From Leifsonia tongyongensis (GTDB taxonomy: Bacteria; Actinomycetota; Actinomycetes; Actinomycetales; Microbacteriaceae): 64,000 nucleotides of DNA. Below, in pieces: positions 62,107 through 64,000 of this stretch; position 1 is the stretch's first letter; each line of letters opens with the position of its first letter. A program made the position numbers and the translations under genes. The notes beneath the pieces are model-generated. The model was not told the DNA's origin. It made no database searches and saw nothing but the letters and a program-made list of their open reading frames with translations. The DNA lies in NCBI RefSeq assembly GCF_010686705.1, contig NZ_JAAGWY010000003.1, positions 310,001 through 374,000 of the forward strand, given 5' to 3'.

Positions 62107-62180
62107 GCCCCCATAGCCCAATCGGCAGAGGCAGGCGACTTAAAATCGCCCAAGTGTGGGTTCGAGTCCCACTGGGGGTA
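62107..62180 (+). tRNA. tRNA with anticodon UAA (Leu by codon), short variable loop
   Basis: A 74-nt cloverleaf: acceptor GCCCCCA (62107-62113) with TGGGGGT (62173-62179), discriminator A, D-arm GCCCAATCGGCAGAGGC, anticodon stem GGCGA/TCGCC around CTTAAAA (anticodon TAA), variable loop CAAGT only, T-arm GTGGG-TTCGAGT-CCCAC. CCA is not encoded. Leu tRNAs in bacteria are class II with a long variable arm, so this is atypical. TAGGAT at 62090-62095 is a likely -10 box. Confidence 0.85.
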
Positions 62181-62271
62181 CTTCGTCGCATGAGCCTTCT
62201 CGAGAGCGGTTGCACCGAACACCCGATAACATCTGAGTGTGCGTTGGCGACAGGCGGCGGAGTTGCTCTCT

Positions 62272-62544
62272 ATGACGCCCAAGCAGAAGCGCGTTCCGCC
62301 GGCCTCCAAGCAGACGAGCGATCATTACGGTCTAACTGCTGTGATCTTGGGGATCCTTGCGTTGATCGGGTCGCTTTTCCCCCTGATCGCCTATGACATC
62401 ATCGGATGGGTTGCTGGAGCGGCAGTCATTTTCGGGATAGCCGGTTTCACCAGCCAAGGAATTAAGAAGACGATGGCGCTCACGGGGTTGGTCACCGGTG
62501 CCCTCGCCGCAACGGTCGTCATCGATAAGATCTTCGACTACTAA
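62272..62544 (+). CDS. small two-helix membrane protein
   Basis: A 90-residue protein of no recognised family: a basic, polar N-terminus (MTPKQKRVPPASKQTSDHYG), then LTAVILGILALIGSLFPLIAYDIIGWVAGAAVIFGIAGF and TMALTGLVTGALAATVVIDKIF, giving two or three hydrophobic helices reminiscent of DUF4190. Base composition is less GC-rich than neighbours. GTG 62239, 8 nt after GATAAC, is an alternative leaderless start. Confidence 0.6.
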   Translation: MTPKQKRVPPASKQTSDHYGLTAVILGILALIGSLFPLIAYDIIGWVAGAAVIFGIAGFTSQGIKKTMALTGLVTGALAATVVIDKIFDY

Positions 62545-62640
62545 TCGATTCGTGCTGCAAAGGCTGTTTGGACGCAACCTTCGGGCGTCTAACCGCCCCC
62601 CGCCACACCAACACCTGCCGCTGCTCCCAAAATAAGATGA

Positions 62641-62907
62641 CTACAACCCCGCCTTGTCACGGCGGCGGAAGGAACGGCGAGCCACACCTACGCAGAGGAC
62701 ATAGACGAGCACCAGCGCTCTGCCAGCCGCCGTTGCAGCGACTGAGGCGTTCGCCGCTTCGGAGCCGGGCGACGCCTCCGCCAATTGCAATGCGCCAACT
62801 GCCTGAACCACGACGCCCGCGGCGAGCGCGATGCCGATGAGACACGCGACCCAATAGACGACGGTGCGCACTATTGCGCCTTGCACCTTGCGAAAAATAG
62901 CCAACAC
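62641..62907 (-). CDS. small hypothetical membrane protein
   Basis: An 88-residue protein with two hydrophobic segments (VYWVACLIGIALAAGVVVQAVGAL and AGRALVLVYVLCVGVA) and a basic C-terminus (RRSFRRRDKAGL). GTG 62907 is 7 nt after TAGGTT, fitting a leaderless start. It converges on the gene ending at 62544; between them a hairpin GACGC...GCGTC (62571-62589) may end transcription. Confidence 0.55.
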   Translation of the reverse strand: MLAIFRKVQGAIVRTVVYWVACLIGIALAAGVVVQAVGALQLAEASPGSEAANASVAATAAGRALVLVYVLCVGVARRSFRRRDKAGL

Positions 62908-63079
62908 ACATTAAAACCTAGGGTATTAATGGCCTAACGATCGTCGACACCTTGTTGCAGCGGCCGCCCGATGCGCCAGCGCCGGTTCCTGAGCGTTCTC
63001 TCAGGAAGGTCGGCGCCCGGGTAGACCGGCGAGTACCATCGCAGACGCCGACGAAGGCGCAACGCGGATGGGGGACATC

Positions 63080-63577
63080 ATGGCGAATCCAGGACAACCG
63101 ACGATCCAGCAAGGTGCGACGGGGAGGGTCGTCAGGCGACTTCAGCGGGCAATCCGCCGAACACCGAATCTTTCGCTTGTGGTCGACGGAATCTTCGGGC
63201 CGGCGACGCACGCCGCCGTGATCCAGTTCCAGCAAGGCAATCCGCCGCTGGTGGTCGATGGCATCGTGGGGCCACACACGTGGGCCGCGTTGCCCGACGG
63301 GGGACCCATGCCGGTTCTCTCCCTGGGCTCGACGGGAGACGCGGTGAAGAGCCTGCAGACGGTGCTGACGAACGGTGCTTCCCAATGGGGAGGCGTGACG
63401 CCTCAAGGGATCGACGGTATTTTCGGCCCGCACACCGAGGAGGCTGTCGAAGCGTTTCAGGCGTGGGGGCACGTCGTCGTCGATGGCGTGGTCGGCGACC
63501 AGACCTGGAGCGTCTCGCTCCACGCAGCGTCGGCAACCCTCGAGTCGGCGGTGGGCCTGCAGTACGTGATCGGTTGA
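63080..63577 (+). CDS. peptidoglycan-binding domain protein (two PG_binding_1 modules)
   Basis: A 165-residue protein made of two PG_binding_1 repeats: residues ~5-75 (IQQGATGRVVRRLQRAIRRTPNLSLVVDGIFGPATHAAVIQFQQGN...VVDGIVGPHTWAAL) and ~80-150 (LSLGSTGDAVKSLQTVL...GIDGIFGPHTEEAVEAFQAWGHVVVDGVVGDQTW). There is no signal peptide and no catalytic domain. ATG 63080 has GGGGGA upstream; ATG 63068 is possible. A hairpin TTCCTGAG...CTCAGGAA (62986-63007) lies upstream. Confidence 0.85.
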   Translation: MANPGQPTIQQGATGRVVRRLQRAIRRTPNLSLVVDGIFGPATHAAVIQFQQGNPPLVVDGIVGPHTWAALPDGGPMPVLSLGSTGDAVKSLQTVLTNGASQWGGVTPQGIDGIFGPHTEEAVEAFQAWGHVVVDGVVGDQTWSVSLHAASATLESAVGLQYVIG

Positions 63578-63601
63578 CGCCGGGCGGGCCGGCTCTCGCC
63601 C

Positions 63602-63898
63602 CTAGTGGTGGCCGAGCAGCCCGAGCAGCTGGGTGAAAAGCCAGAGCGTCTCGAAGTACATCAGGATCGCGACCCAGAACATCACGAGGTCGGGGAAGCG
63701 CGTGGAGAAGCCGGCGATGCGCGCACGCCGGGCGACGAGACTGGCGGCGATGATCCCGAACAGCGGCAGGAAGACGCCGAGCACGGCCGAGAGTGTGCTG
63801 GCGGTGGCGAGCCCTCCGGTGAGGGGTGCGGCCGGCCCAGCCGGCGCGGCTTCTGCGTGGGTGTCGGTCGGATGCAGGTCGGTCGTCGTTGCGGACAT
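63602..63898 (-). CDS. small hypothetical membrane protein
   Basis: A 98-residue protein: Ala/Pro/Thr-rich N-terminus, then LATASTLSAVLGVFLPLFGIIAASLVARRAR and FPDLVMFWVAILMYFETLWLFTQLLGLL, two membrane helices. Not recognised. ATG 63898 is 6 nt after TAAACT (leaderless), preferred to GTG 63904. Divergent from the gene starting at 63961. Confidence 0.65.
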   Translation of the reverse strand: MSATTTDLHPTDTHAEAAPAGPAAPLTGGLATASTLSAVLGVFLPLFGIIAASLVARRARIAGFSTRFPDLVMFWVAILMYFETLWLFTQLLGLLGHH

Positions 63899-63960
63899 AG
63901 GCACAGTTTAGGGCCACGGATGCGTGCCATCCGAAGCCCCAATGATGGTACCTTGGTAAT

Positions 63961-64000
63961 ATGGTAACAATCGATCGGGTCCAGACCGGCGTGCGGATCG
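63961..64000 (+). CDS. start of a gene truncated by the window end
   Basis: ATG 63961 opens MVTIDRVQTGVRI before the window ends. TACCTT ends 6 nt upstream, as in other leaderless starts here, and GGTA recurs four times at 63946-63966, possibly operator half-sites. The family is not identifiable from 13 residues; a small DNA-binding (ribbon-helix-helix-like) protein is only a guess. Confidence 0.45.
   Translation, partial: MVTIDRVQTGVRI

Overview
The window is high-GC actinobacterial chromosome, most likely from the family Microbacteriaceae (Leifsonia-like). The reasons are: the housekeeping gene orders rsmI-metG-tatD-rsmA-ispE, rplY-pth-mfd and eno-ftsB-DUF501-S8 protease; strong G/C at third codon positions; a protein O-mannosyltransferase; type II NADH dehydrogenase; and many genes that start 6-7 nt after a TANNNT box, as leaderless actinobacterial genes do. 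It is dense chromosomal sequence, about 55 protein genes and two tRNAs, with no CRISPR array, rRNA, integrase or IS transposase visible.

1-13.3 kb: a SARP/AfsR regulator cut by the left edge, a methyltransferase, a sulfur block (CoA-binding protein, MetY O-acetylhomoserine sulfhydrylase, YeiH-type exporter), a sedolisin (S53) without a signal peptide, Pmt, then the translation/isoprenoid run rsmI-metG-tatD-rsmA-ispE. 13.3-25.6 kb: an accessory block with a SnoaL-like protein divergent from a YCII/DGPF protein plus ECF42-type sigma factor, a large LuxR/LAL regulator, an ABC-F protein, an AidB-like acyl-CoA dehydrogenase, a fused CDP-glycerol-type transferase/GT4 enzyme and a MarR regulator. 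25.7-28.2 kb: tRNA-Gln(UUG), glmU, prs.

28.3-39.8 kb: a carbohydrate island. On the minus strand are gnd with two DUF202 membrane proteins, and uxaC with a LacI regulator. Divergent from the regulator is a tightly overlapping operon: TIM-barrel epimerase, Gfo/Idh/MocA oxidoreductase, second TIM-barrel epimerase, fructuronate reductase, mannonate dehydratase, gluconokinase. Together they cover glucuronate -> fructuronate -> mannonate -> KDG and gluconate -> 6-phosphogluconate -> ribulose-5-P. The oxidoreductase/epimerase trio suggests an upstream route from an unidentified polyol or sugar acid.

40-62 kb: rplY, pth, a DUF4190 protein, an alpha/beta hydrolase, mfd, a RibD-like reductase, a GntR(YtrA)-DUF1648 pair, nhaA-VOC, mazG, an epoxide hydrolase, hisS, eno, ftsB-DUF501-subtilase, ndh, and a TetR-controlled DHA2 MFS pump with two clear operators. 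62.1-64 kb is different in character: a tRNA with a UAA anticodon but no long variable arm, followed by a more AT-rich stretch with small membrane proteins and a peptidoglycan-binding protein.

The least explained signals are a three-copy family of ~107-119 bp elements with inverted ends (28.4 and 41.3-41.6 kb), the short UAA tRNA, a palindrome-rich in-frame insertion in mfd, tandem repeats that carry their gene's stop codon (manD, mazG), -10 boxes built on the previous gene's TAG stop, and an apparent excess of the hexamer GCATCC/GGATGC. All identifications come from reading sequence and translations; no database search was run.
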